Positions 36,272 to 48,250 of a DNA stretch of 64,000 nucleotides are shown here, in pieces. The DNA lies in assembly GCA_010909165.1 (NCBI GenBank), contig MU008176.1, positions 1,046,856-1,110,855 on the forward strand. The letters are read 5' to 3'. The notes below the pieces were generated by a model. It saw only the letters and a list, made by a program, of their open reading frames with translations. It did not search any database and was not told where the DNA came from. The stretch is from Anthoceros angustus (taxonomy: Eukaryota; Streptophyta; Anthocerotopsida; Anthocerotales; Anthocerotaceae). The stretch's first letter is position 1; the number at the start of each line of letters is the position of its first letter. The translations under genes were made by a program, and so were the position numbers.

Positions 36272-38250
36272 GCGACGAGGAAGGAGGGCCCGTGGATTCG
36301 GCAGCAAAGGGCGAAGGGCCAAGCGACCAGATCGGAGGAGGGCGCAGAGATAACGTAGGCAGGGAGTAGTGGCATCCTAGGAATAGAACTTTGGATAGGA
36401 TTAGGTAGGATGCCATCCTGGACCCAAGGCCGTTCGAAATTGTAGGGGGCGCATCTTCGTTTCACCGTTTTAGGACACAGAAATTCGGTGGCTATGACGC
36501 CCTTGTTGTATAAAGGGGCTTGGTTGTGCCCCTCGCATAAGATAATTCCAGGTTGAGATCCCCACGCTGCCTGTGGCTGGTTGGAGACGTCTGATCCATG
36601 GAGGTGGTGTGCGCAAGACGCTCCTAGGGGTGGTCGAGAGCTTGCTCCGCAACCGGTGGGGGAAGGGTGATATAGCGTTCCTCGCTGACAACGGAGGAGG
36701 AAATCGAGGGATTGGCACGGGGCGGGTCTTGAGCTTGCTCATAACGCCTGCTGTGACGCCCGAGAATTCTTCTTTCCCTTACCCTTTGCCCGTTGGCTGT
36801 GTTCCGAAATTGAGAGAGAGTGTGTGTGTGTGGGTGGAAGCCTGCGGGGCGAATCGAGAGAGAGAAAGAAGATAAGGTGAAGGAGTGACCGAACACTGTA
36901 CGCGATGTGAGGTGTGAGGCCGTAGAAAGAAGTTGAGAAGGAGAACTAATTGGGGAACTAACGGTGAAGATTGTTGTGGATCGAAGAGAATCTAAACTGG
37001 TGCTGTCGGTGGAAGTGTGAGGGATCTGAGGGACTTCGGTCCCTAGAAATCGGTGTGTGCATGAAGTGTGGAGTGCAAAATAAAGTCTGATATGTGAGCA
37101 GCGGTAGCCGTCCGTGGCAGGATCCACGGCGCCACACGCCAGAAATAAGTTGCCAGGGTTTGGTGTGGGACCCACCCCGGTAGTCGTAGCAACTACTCGG
37201 CAGTGGTGAGAGCCACCACGGTAGTAGCTCGGGAACGGGGGTTGTGGAATAAGACCCATGGTCGGGGAATAAGATCTGGGGTAGTTAGACAAGTCGGGAG
37301 GTAGTAGTAGTTGAGTAGATAGGTAAGAGGAGTGATAGCAGGTAAGTCTTGACTTAGGCGAAGGTCAGTAGTGATAGAAGTTAGCGTTCTTTGGCACAAA
37401 CCATTCTCTTGGGAGCGAATCCTAGGCCTACAACGACATTGAGGGTGAATGTGGACCTCATGGTGTCTCTAGACACAAGTTTCCACTCCACAAGTCCCGA
37501 TACCCCGCCCATGTTGTTCAGCCCCGTAAAGTTGCAACACCTCACGCAGCCCTGAGAAGACGAACCTTTGCCGACGATGTCTCTAAATTCTTCCCCTGCA
37601 GTTGGCTGCTCATTTGAATCGTGTAACTGCTCTGCCCCGGCGTCACTAAATGTGGCCTCCACTCCTGTCGACTCCCGTTCCACCTCGTGATCACCTGGAG
37701 TAGAAGAGGCTTTATAAGCCTTAGGAGGTGAGACAGGGGAGGGAGCGAAGCCTCTGTGGCGGGACGCAGGCTAGCCGACAATCTGTGAGAGAGCCGCAAT
37801 CGGCTCCTCCTTGTCCTCCTCCGACACCATTTCTTCAACTTGCACCTCCTTCTCTTCCATCCCAGTGTTCTTCCCCTTCGCCTCCTTTGCTTCCTTCGCC
37901 TCCTTCTTCGCCTCGGTCTTCAAAAGGAAGGCTGCCCAACTCAAAGCTTTGCATAGTTTCTTCGCTACTAAAAGTCCCAGGGCCATGGACCTGGGCACCC
38001 GTTGAGAGTTGCACCCGCCTGGGCATTTCCCATAGATGTGGTTTAATAGATCATCTACGTGCCTCCACTCCTGAGGTGAGAGTTTGTCTGTGCCTTGCCA
38101 TACAAAGCCTATGTTCTCGTTTCATACCTTGCCAAAGGCATCAGACAACACGTCCGGCCCTCCCAATCTCTCCTTCAAACCCATCAAAAACTTGTCGTTT
38201 CGAACGTCCAAGCCTTTCTCGCGGAGCTTCCCATCACCATCGTGCCCATC
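36272..38250. other. GC-rich repeat debris without a supported gene
   Basis: Contains a short (tg)n tract (36,821-36,833), accaccacggtagt motifs near 37,160-37,225 that recur at 55,280-55,300, and a minus-strand Lys/Glu/Ala-rich frame (37,771-37,998, with EAKKEAKEAKEAK) that may be the remnant of a charged gag or nuclear protein. A 222-codon minus frame (36,624-37,292) is Ser/Thr/Pro-rich with no domain. Nothing is annotated as a gene. Confidence 0.4.
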
Positions 38251-38257
38251 ATCACAA

Positions 38258-38870
38258 ATTTTATCCCCCCCAGATTCTGCACGGTTGCCGTGTGGATCAT
38301 TTCTTGTGTAGATTCCATGAGAAAAAATGGTATTTTTTCAATATGGTTTCAGTCCACACTGAAGTTCGTCTCAAATTGTTATATGGATTCAATGTTGAAA
38401 AAGGTTTCCAAAGATTCCGTGGCGATACAATATAGATTGCGCATGTTACCTTGCAGCAAACTCCACACATGTTCAACATTTATTCCATGTTTTGATATAT
38501 TGTTGATTTCCATGTCAAAATACCTTATGATGCTCATATTGTTTCTTTTTAATAGAAACTATATAAATCTCATGTGGATAGTATGTTGATTAAACGATCA
38601 TATTCCATATTGATTACATGTAACATAAATATCTAATAATAATACTATTTTATGATAAATTATATATATAGTTAATATATATTAAATAATTAAACAACCT
38701 CATGAATGTTTTATATGGAAACTCCATCGACATAACATATATTTGAGGTTCCATATTCAAGGATTCTATAGTATAATATATTAATAAGAAATATTTTTAA
38801 TATAGCAATCTCGTGGATGTGCTATATGGAAACTCCATCGAAATCAAATATATTCAAGATTCGAGACTAG
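38258..38870. repeat. AT-rich dispersed repeat with C-tract
   Basis: The segment catcacaaattttatccccc at 38,250-38,275 is shared in reverse orientation with 58,940-58,980. It is followed by AT-rich DNA with repeated catatggaaactccatcga-like units (38,715 and 38,828). It looks like the same AT-rich element family as the 77-bp repeats at 58.5 kb. Confidence 0.5.
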
Positions 38871-38976
38871 GGATCCGCATCGCTCGGTGTCTATGTTTGA
38901 CATTAACACATGGGTTGCGGACTGTTTGTTTTCCAACTTCATTCCTCGGTTGAAAGCATGGCGTGCAACCTGAACA

Positions 38977-39176
38977 TTGCCCCACTGCTGTCGACAAACA
39001 GCCGATAGAGTTTGCCAAACTGCAGGCTTGGGTTGAGCAGGCAACTCATTCCCCACAACTGCAATGTTCAGAGCTTATAGTGGTTCGGAAAAACGCTCTC
39101 TCTACATTGAAGTGAGGATTAGATGAATGCCGAGTATGTTTGAGGCATCTATCACCACATAGCTTGGAACCAAGAC
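38977..39176. repeat. 200-bp dispersed repeat, copy A
   Basis: Related to 45,846-46,040 in the same orientation. Shared blocks include gatagagtttgccaaa, caactcattccccacaac, cttatagtggttcgga and gcatctatcacc. It lies between the AT-rich element and the PPR pseudogene array. Confidence 0.8.
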
Positions 39177-39189
39177 TGTTTCTATCTTT

Positions 39190-40915
39190 GGGCTCACAGG
39201 GTCTGGGCCCCTCTCACGCTTGACCTATGAACAAGGTGTTTAAGGGTGTCTGCAGAGACAGGAATAGAGGGATCCGGGATGAAGTTTCCATCTCTTTCAT
39301 CGGGTATGGTAAACTGGCATGCATCTTCCAGTTCACCACATTTTGCAAATCCACCACGGATGCCCACCACTACATTAACTAGCAATCCTCTTCGACAATG
39401 CAGGAGCATGCCCTTGTAAGGCACCGTTTGAACAGGCCTTGGCAAGCAAAGTAAAATGGTCAGCCAAAAGCGTCCTCCTCCATTTGTCCATACATAACAA
39501 GCGCCTCTTGGCGAGCCCTTGCCTACCCAGTGAGGCATTCCAAGTCAAAACATCTTTTGTGTTCATGTCAAAAACCGGGCATCTTCTAGTTTACCACATT
39601 TCACATACATGTCCACAAGGTTGCCCACCACCACGTCACCGCCTCTTCGACAACTGAGTGCATCACCGCCCTTCTCAGAAGGCATCGGTGCTTCCACAAG
39701 CCTTCGAAGGCAAGTAACATGGTTAGCCAAAAGCAAGCCCTCTTGTCGATTTGTCCAAGCCCTTGTGCCTACCCTACCGAGGGCATTCCAAGTCAAAACA
39801 TCTTTTGTGTTCATGTCAAAAACCGGGCATCTTCTAGTTTACCACATTTCACATACATGTCCACAAGGCTTGCCCACCACTACGCCACCTCCTCTTCGAC
39901 AACTGAGTGCCTTCCAGAAGGCATCGGCTTCCACAAGCCTTCGAAGGCAAAGTAACATGGTTAGCCAAAAGCAAGCCCTCTTGCGCATTTGTCCAAGCCC
40001 TTGCATGTGTACCCGAATCGAGCATTCCATGTCACTACATCCTTTTCATGTCACAAAATCGGCGTGCATCTTTCGCCACATTTTGCATACGCAATCAAGA
40101 TCCATGTCACCACATCCTTTGTGGCCATGTCACAAAACTCAAGGCCCATTTTTGGTTCGCCACATTTTGCATACATGTCCACAAGGCTTGCCAACAAACA
40201 AGTTAGTAGGAATGCCACTGCACTACATCGCGGTGCACTTTTCTCGCCAGATTCTGTCGTGCAAATGCACAAGCTTGAAGGGCAGCTACAAAGACATGAG
40301 CATCGCCTTCACTCGACCTACCCATTTCATGGTACATGTATTGCCTCCCAGTTTCCGTAATTAGCATGTGCAGATTATGGAAAAACACATGAAGACATCC
40401 GGTTTGCCCACCCCGGTGAACCCATGGCCTCGCAGCCTACCTCCACATGCATACATGCGCATGATATGGTTCCCCACGTATGCACTCGTCTCGTACCCAA
40501 GTTTGGCGGAGATCATGAATTGACGCCCACAACCAAATCCTTCTTAGGCATACGCTTTAGTAGGTACAAGAGAGGAAATGGCAGACTACTCGCCACGATT
40601 CCAGTGGCTCCAACGGCATCGAAAGCTTCGACATAACGTGCTCACGTGCAGAATAACACCCATTGCCGATCCTGCACGCCTCCCGTGTTTAGGCTCATCC
40701 GGGAGGTGGACGGAAGGAGAGGTACCATGTCCCATCTGCAGATCCATGCACATGAGGTGCTCATCAACCCAAGTGGGTTAAACATGTTGCTTAAGACAAG
40801 ACTACCGACCCTTACGCCAAGTCGTGAAACGAGCGCTCTTCTTACCTCGTCTGTCCCACCACAGGCGGTGGTCCATAAAAATTCTGCCAAGTGTTCCCGC
40901 CTGCAACGACCGTAG
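39190..40915 (-). pseudogene. PPR protein pseudogene, copy A
   Basis: Minus-strand pentatricopeptide-repeat protein of the PLS type; such proteins act in organelle RNA editing and processing. Readable motifs include VGNLVDMYVKCGKLEDA, TKDVLTWNA, SLVDMYAKCGEPKM, ATKDVVTWI, YHEMGRSSEGDAHVFVAALQ and KVHRDVVQWHSY. Motifs sit in different frames, so the gene is broken. It also has an internal duplication of about 246 bp (39,540 and 39,786). Two further copies follow. Confidence 0.8.
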
Positions 40916-40949
40916 CGGAAAACCCGTCCCTACCCACACTTTCAAGTGT

Positions 40950-42450
40950 TGGGCTCACAGGTCATGGGCCCCTCAGCTTGACCTATGAACAAGGTGTTTA
41001 AGGGGTCTGCAGAGAGGCATAGAGGGATCCGGGATGAAGTTTCCATCTCTTTCACGGGTATGGTAAACTGGCATGCATCTTCCAGTTCACCACATTTTGC
41101 AAGCAGTCCACCATGCCCACCACTACATTAACTAGCAATCCTCTTTCGACAACTGAGTGCATGCATGCCCTTGTAAGGCACCGGTGCTTGAACAGCCTTT
41201 AAGGCAAGCAAAAAAAATGGTCAGCCAAGTCCGCCTCCTCCATTTGTCCATACATAACAAGCGCCTCTTGGCGAGCCCTTCTTGTGCCTACCCAGTCAGA
41301 GGGCATTCCAAGTCAAAACATCTTTTGTGTTCATCTTTGTCAAAAAACTCGGGCATCTTCTAGTTTACCACATTTCACATACATGTCCACAAGGCTTGCC
41401 CACCACTCACGCCGGTCCTCTTCGACAATGATATGCACGCCTTATACAGAGGCATCGGTGCTTCCACAAGCCTTGAAGCAAAGTAACATGGTTAGCCAAA
41501 AGCAAGCCCTCTTGCGCATTTGTCCAAGCCCTTGCATGTGTACCCAATCGAGCATTCCATGTCACTACATCCTTTTGTTCATCTTTGTCAAAATCTGGCG
41601 TGCATCTTTCGATTCGCCACATTTTGCATACAGCAATCAGATCCATGTCACCACATCCTTTGTGGCCATCATCAAAAACCGTCCATTTTTGGTTCGCCAC
41701 ATTTTGCATACATGTCCACAAGGTTCCAACAAACAAGTTAGTAGGAATGCCACTGCACTACATCGCGGTGCACTTTTGCGATTCGGTCGGCAAATGCACA
41801 AGCTTGAAGGGCAGCTACAAAGACATGAGCATCGGCTTCACTCGACCTACCCATTTCATGATGCAGTTGTATTGCCTCCCAGTTTCCGTAATTAGCATGT
41901 GCGAGATTATGGAAAAACACATGAAGACATCCTGGTTTGCCCACCGTGAACCCATGGCCTCCTGACCTACCTCCACATGCATACATGCGCATGATATGGT
42001 TCCCCACGTATGCACTCGTCTGTACCCAAGTTTGGCGGTGAGATCATGAATTCGACCCCACAACCAAATCCTTCTTAGTGTACAGTTTTGTACATGTACA
42101 ATAGAGGCGAAATGGCGGACTACTGTCCGCCCCGATTCCAGGCTCCAACGGCATCGAGCTTCCCTCGACGCCGCGTGCTCACGGTAGCAGAACAACACCC
42201 ATTGCCGATCCTGCACGCCTCCCGGTTTAGGCTCATCCGGGAGGTGGACGCGGAGAGGTACCATGTCCCATCTGCAGATCCATGCACATGAGGTGCTCAT
42301 CAACCCAAGTGGGTTAAACATGTTGCTTAAGCCGACACCTCGCCGGACCCCTTACGCCGGAAGTCGGAAAGCGCTCTTCTTACCTCGTCTGTTGTCCCAC
42401 CAGGGCGGGGTCCACAAAAATTGCTGCAAGTGCTCTCACAGCAAGTAGTA
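40950..42450 (-). pseudogene. PPR protein pseudogene, copy B
   Basis: Collinear with copy A from ggctcacagg (40,950). PPR motifs are scattered over three minus-strand frames (for example RMYACGGRSGGHGF, EIGNWEAIQLHHEMGRSS-like, GTHARAWTNAQEGLLLANHV). It keeps several CTG sites lost in copies A and C (catcctggtttg against catccggtttg). Confidence 0.75.
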
Positions 42451-42489
42451 GGTGGAAAACCCGTCCCTACCCACACTTTCTAAGTGTTG

Positions 42490-43690
42490 GGCTCCTTACA
42501 CCTGCACTGAGGCTTTGCTTGCAGGAGTTGACTTGGCCGAGCCCTTCTGTGCCTACCCAGTCCGAGGGCATTCCAAGTCAAAACATCTTTTGTGTTCATG
42601 TCACAAAACGGCGGCATCTTCTAGTTTACCACATTTCACATACATGTCCACAAGGCGCTTGCCCACCACTACGCCCCGCCTCTTTCGACAACTGAGTGCT
42701 GCCGCCTTATACAGAAGGCATCGGTGCTTCCACAAGCCTTGAAGGCAAAGTAACATGGTTAGCCAAAAGCAAGCCCTCTTGCGCATTTGTCCAAGCCCTT
42801 GCATGTGTACCCAAGAATCGAGCATTCCATGTCACTACATCCTTTTGTTCATCTTGTCAAAATCCGTGCATCTTTCGCCGCATTTTGCATACACGGCAAT
42901 CAAGACATGTCACCACATCCTTTGTGGCCATGTTGTCAAAAACTCAAGGCCCATTTTTGGTTCGCCACATTTTGCATACATGTCCACAAGGCAACACAAC
43001 AAGTTAGTAGGAATGCCACGACTACATCGTGCACTTTTCTCGCCAGATGTGTCGGCAAATGCACAAGCTTGAAGGCGCTACAAAGACATGAGCATCGCCA
43101 CTCGACCTACCCATTTCATGATGTATTGCCTCCCGTGAATTAGTAGCAGAGATTATGGAAAAACACATGAAGACATCCGGTTTGCCCACCCCGGTGAACC
43201 CATGGCCTCGCAGCCTACCTCCACATGCATACATGCGCATGATATGGTTCCCCACGATGCACTGCCCACCCAAGTTTGGAGATCATGAATTGACGCCCAC
43301 AACCAAATCCTTCTTAGTACATACAGTACAAAGGTACAATGAGACGGAAATGGCGACTGCTCGCCACGATTCCAGGCTCCAACGATAAAGCTTCCCTCGA
43401 CATAACGTGCTCACTAATGAAGAATAACACCCATTGCCGATCCTGCACGCCTCCCGGTTTAGGCTCATCCGGGAGGTGGACGGAAGGAGAGGTACCATGT
43501 CCCATCTGCAGATCCATGCACATGAGGTGCTCATCAACCCAAGTGGGTTAAACATGTTGCTTACACAAGACCGGGACCCCTTACGCCAAGTCGTGAAAGC
43601 TCTTCTTACTGTTGTCCCACCACAGGTGGTCCACAAAAATTCTGCCGCAAGTGCTCCCTCCTGCAACAGTAGCCGGAAAACCCGTCCCTA
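42490..43690 (-). pseudogene. PPR protein pseudogene, copy C
   Basis: Third collinear copy, shorter and with more deletions. NHIMRMYACGGRLRGHGF and EMGRSSGDAHVFVA are readable on the minus strand at 43,022-43,273. Its 5' part (43,283-43,666) matches 40,642-40,890 and 41,815-42,321. Confidence 0.75.
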
Positions 43691-43699
43691 CCCACACTT

Positions 43700-45660
43700 T
43701 CTAAGTCTTGGGCTCACACCGCCGCACTGGAGGCTTTGCTTGCGAGGAGTTCCTTCGAGGTTAGCAGAGCCCCTCATAGAATCCTGGACACACACCAAGC
43801 TGAGCTCACTTCCACGGTCCACCACCGAAAGACTCGAATTTATTAACAAGACAAGCAACCAACGACTGGGCTCACTTCTCCACAGCGATTCGCCCAATAC
43901 ATAAGTATGTAGCCAGAGGATCAGTCGAGTCGAGGGCTCAAAGCTAGAAGTGGTAGAGCGCAGAGCTTACCAGAAGGCTCGATGGTGGAGCTGCAGAGCT
44001 TACCAAGGCTCATGCACTGTGACTGAGTGAGCAGCGCAGATGCCGAAGGACCTGGATGGCTAGCATTGCTTCATTGCACGTCGAGATGAAATCACGAAGG
44101 ACCTTGGATGAAAGCTCAAGCGTCTCCGGCTTCTTCCACTTCTCCCCATCCGAATTAAAGATCCCATCTCCTAGCAAAGGTTCCAAAGTCTTCCCACATG
44201 AGGTGATGACTCATCAAATGTTTTCATTGACTACAACATAAAGCACAAACGTGTTGAATAGTCCCTTCACAATTTATTCTTTGGCGGTGGAGGTGGTGTG
44301 TACCTTGGGGTAGTTGGCCCTGGTAAGAAGAGGAGGAGGCGGCCTCACATATTGAGATGATTTTCCTCATTAAAGCTCCACACTAGGAAGGAGCACAAAC
44401 GTGTTGAATAGTCTAGACATTGGGTAGTTGGTCCCGAGAATTCGCTCACGGCGGGATCGGCTATAAGCAGTAGGTCCGGCCTCCCACCGGTTGAGAAGGT
44501 GAGGCTAGCTCCGGTGACCATGATATGTAGTATGTAACTCATACATCCTCTCAAAGTTGTAGTACATCTCAAACATTGAGCCAAAATGGCCAACACTGGA
44601 CCTTATGGCTTTGATCCATCCCGCCACCTTTTGAATCGAGCTTTTCATTGATCCAAGCTGGCTTAAGCATGTTGTTTAACCACAGGACACCACAAGACCT
44701 CACGGACCCCTTGTTGGAAGTCGAATGGGAGCTCTTCTTCTCTCGCCTATTGTCCCACCACATAGTACGGTCCGGAAAGACTTGTTGCCACAAGTGCTCC
44801 TGCCCTAGCACCTACCGGCATAGACTAGAAAACTGTCCCTACCCATACACCGAATGCATAATGCGCTAGTCGACATTGACTTTCATAGTACCCCACCGCC
44901 GCCTCCAAAGCTCACCGACTGCACCCGGCCAGCGACCGACTTCCACGACAAGCACCTGCGAGCCTCACAGGCCCGATCGCACCTTGGTGAGCTCTAACTT
45001 GAAGGCCTCTTGCATCTCCCACAGGACGGCATTGGCCAGTGCGAAACCAGAATCTTAAGGTGGGTTGAAGCCCGCCACAACAATGCAACAACAGCCCACA
45101 AAAACACACCCCATATTGAAGCACAACATTTGGCAGCCGTAAGTAGAGGCAAGTTCAATTCTTCGCGGGAATGTCACCGTTCAGATTTGGTACTTCTGTT
45201 CGTGAAAGACGAGATGTGACGGGCTGCAAGGAACTCGTCTTACCAAGCAGCTGTAGTTGCCATGTTTTTGTGACAATGTCGTCCTTGTCACGCAGTTTGT
45301 CCGACCTCTGGAAAGCGGAGAAAATGAAGCTAAGCAAGTCACCAAGGAAACTCATCGAGGGTATTCGCTCAAACCGAATTTACGTGATCCGTGCATCTGT
45401 TTCGCTCGATAAGCTTTCTCCGAGCTCATCGATGAAGGTTCACTAGTTCATATGAAGATACTACTGTTGGATACGCAGAACCCGATCTTGCTGTGGCCAT
45501 CTTTAACCTCCGGTGGTTGCTGCGGACCAAAGAAAGAAGAATTATATCACTCTCTTCCCGGAAATCATCAACGCGTCGACTGGGAACTCCCTTGGAGGCT
45601 TGACTTTGCTCTTCTTCCTCTCCATAGTCTCATCAAGGCACGTGCAACAATCAGAAGATT
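43700..45660. other. Repeat-derived stretch without a supported gene
   Basis: Short frames on both strands only. The motif cacaaacgtgttgaatagt occurs at 44,246 and 44,395 in diverged repeats. A minus frame at 44,569-44,811 (HLWQQVFPDRTMWWDNRREK) distantly resembles the 5' part of the PPR-array copies and may be a related retroelement or gene fragment. A 91-codon plus frame at 45,171-45,446 has no recognised domain. Confidence 0.35.
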
Positions 45661-45668
45661 GTTGAAAA

Positions 45669-45735
45669 GCTAGGTGGCGAAAGTTTGCGCCACCTAGCTT
45701 CAATACGTGAGTCGAGAGTTCTAATCTCGTGCACC
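45669..45735 (+). other. tRNA-like / SINE-head-like folded segment
   Basis: A perfect 11-bp hairpin (gctaggtggcg / cgccacctagc, 45,669-45,679 and 45,688-45,698; 8-nt loop) is followed by a T-arm-like hairpin cgaga-gttctaa-tctcg and by cacctag, which could pair with ctaggtg at the 5' side. The gagttctaatctc block resembles a weakened Pol III B-box. It could be a tRNA-derived SINE head or a decayed tRNA. No anticodon arm could be defined. Confidence 0.3.
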
Positions 45736-45845
45736 TAGATATGATCCAAAATGCAGACACATCTCCAAGCATTAGACAATGTATCAATCGTCATTCTGCA
45801 TTGGACCCCAAATGCTCCGAGGTTTGAGGTTAGCGGTCTTGAAAG

Positions 45846-46040
45846 TTGCCCCACTATCAACAAGCAGATAGAGTTTGCCAAATTCGGGCTTGGGTCCAAC
45901 AGCCAACTCATTCCCCACAACAACGCGTTAACTTATAGTGGTTCGGAAAGAACGTCAATCTCTCTGCATTGAAGTGAGGGATTAGATGGACAGCTCTGAG
46001 TATGTGAAGCATCTATCACCGATAGCTTGGAACCCAAGAC
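45846..46040. repeat. 200-bp dispersed repeat, copy B
   Basis: Related to 38,977-39,176. It abuts the C-terminal end of the transposase-like gene on the minus strand (46,0xx), so it may be the 3' flank or subterminal region of that element, with copy A a solo remnant. Confidence 0.75.
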
Positions 46041-48250
46041 GGCCGTTTATGCTGCCTCCGAGCTTCGTTCGAGATGCCCACACTAGTTCCTTGCATTGGA
46101 CCAATCTATTCGATGCATTCTCAGGAACTTCTTGGTAAAGTCGCACAAAGCATAATTTTCGCTCCACAACCTCATCTTCCCCCAAGGCACTATTGCACAC
46201 AAACATCAGTCTAAGCTGCCCATACCAAGTTATTGGATCCGATCCAGCTGCCTCCATCTGTAAAGCCACATCACTAAACCATGGCCTGCCAAAGAAATCT
46301 TGTGTTGCATGCACATACATAGGCCAGGATCCAAACCGATCACACACTCCAGCAGGTATCGCCATGGCTTTCTTGACTACAATTTCAGTCACTTCATCAA
46401 GCCCTTGGTCCCTTAGATGTGCATGTTGGAATTCAGCTCTCACCTCAGGCTGGCCATCTAAGAACTTCCTGACCTTGTTAGTCAATTGAGTAGAATCACT
46501 TGGGAGATAGAGTTTAGTCAATTGGAAGTGACACATCGATGTCCTGCTAAACACATTCTTACCCGTTCGGACAGCTTCATCCAAAGCAGTGTCATCTGAC
46601 TCCTCTTCAACTTCAAACCCCTCTCTCTGGTGAGTTTGTCTTCTTAAAGCTATTAGTCGTTGCTGGTGATGGACAAGATGAGCTGCAACATTTCTCCGAT
46701 TGGATGCTCTATAAGGGATCTTCATAAGAGCAATATGCATCTTCTCAAACATATTGGTATTAAATTCCCATGCTAGTCCCGACCTTCTAATTGCATCACT
46801 AAAATGTGACATCAAATGCACCTTGAGTATTCCAAACTCAGATTTACGCGATTACTCATATGCAACTTCAAAAATCCACCAAATCTACCATGAGTCATCC
46901 ACTTCTTGCGCTTGCCTCATGTGATGAACTCCGAGAGCAAGTTGTACCATGACAAAAACTTCACAAACACCTTAACTATCGTGTTGGGATACACACCAAG
47001 CAGAAGACAACAACTTGCATCATCGCTCTATGTTCAAATGCGCGAAATTAGCCTGTGATGAGAAATACCCTTCTTTGTCATTACCTAGTAGTCTGAACTC
47101 GGCATATCTGTGGTTTGTTGCAATGAATTGTAATCGTCGATCCATTTCTTTCAATGGCTTTCTACTCGGGCAAATGTTGCTCAAGCGGGTTCCTCACCAT
47201 TTCCACAAGGATTCCTACCATGCGCTTGAAAAGACTGCCACTTTGATGTAAAAGATCCGGGTGGATAGAAAGGTATGGATTTCCCAACTCATCAATCCGC
47301 CATTGAATCCCCAAAGAGCACACTCCACGCATATAATGACCAACGTTCGAGGTGATCATTCTCCTGCATTTGGTTGCATTCGTATCTCGTCATAAATCAC
47401 TTCATATGCATCTCTCGTCTCATGACTCACGGACTTGCACCATGCTCGCCTGCTTTCTTCACAAGACAAATCTGCAGGCCTTTGACACTTGTTAGAACCA
47501 TATGTGCAAGTAACCTTGCAGCCCTCAAACTATCACAAATATATAAGTATATCATTGGAAATACCCATTGCTTGTCTCCCAAGGATCATCCATTTCCAAT
47601 CACTGTATAGGAAGCATCTTTTACAGTTTGAGAATGATCTCCAAGCAACGTTGAAAGGCCTTTAACTTCCTCCTTGCACTTTGCCCCGAACTTGTATGTA
47701 TCTCGGATGGTATGATTGGTAAGAGGGCTAGAAGAGCATGCCCTTCCGGCCTCGGCCTCGAGCTCACATTTGATATTGCCGAGACTCATCATCAAAGGAT
47801 GACCACAATAGTCTGTCATTGGATAAACTAGTCGATCGAATATAAAATCACCCCGCCACAACTCCACCTTCACACTTGCTATCAACTAGACTCATATGGA
47901 TTTCCACCACTTCCGATCCGGTGTGGTGTAAGTCTCGCTAGCTTCAATTTGAGTCCGTATAAAACCTTCCCTATTGGTGAAGCCCCAAATAGTTCCCTCA
48001 ATACTTCACTCGAATCTCGATATGCAATGTGAGTGTATTGTCTCGGGTTCATTCACTAAAACCTCATGCCATCCATCTGTGAGCACGCCAAAGAAGCCTC
48101 ATACTTTCTCACATGTAGCACTTTTGAAGGTCCTCCGGCTTGAGCGAAGGATGAGACAAAGACTTGAACCAAGCGAGCATTTATATCTCGATTAGACAAT
48201 CCTGCACCATTTCTACAATTGCGTAAGAAATGTCTTTGTGGCGCGACTTT
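45982..48250 (-). mobile_element. KDZ/Plavaka-like DNA transposon remnant, transposase C-terminal half
   Basis: A 279-codon minus-strand frame (45,982-46,821) is intact and reads HLMSHFSDAIRRSGLAWEFN, TNMFEKMHIALMKIPYRASN (the phrase typical of KDZ/Plavaka-type transposases of the CACTA-like group) and DPITWYGQLRLMF plus ELVWASRTK near the C-terminus. Upstream, broken frames on the same strand give QWRIDELGNPYLSIHPDLLH (47,200-47,330, the conserved PDLLHQ motif) and YPMTDYCGHPLMMSLGNIK (47,755-47,830, the LxxGNI motif). The element is therefore collinear with the family but disrupted by stops and shifts between 46,821 and 48,250. Terminal inverted repeats were not found. Family assignment is from motif memory. 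Confidence 0.6.

Noticed and set aside
36624-37292. 222-codon minus-strand frame as a gene
   Set aside because: Ser/Thr/Pro-rich, no motif, and rich in simple repeats and promoter-like DNA.
44569-44811. Minus-strand HLWQQVFPDRTMWWDN frame as a DYW or editing domain
   Set aside because: The tryptophan-rich stretch lacks the cytidine-deaminase-like zinc motif and sits alone.
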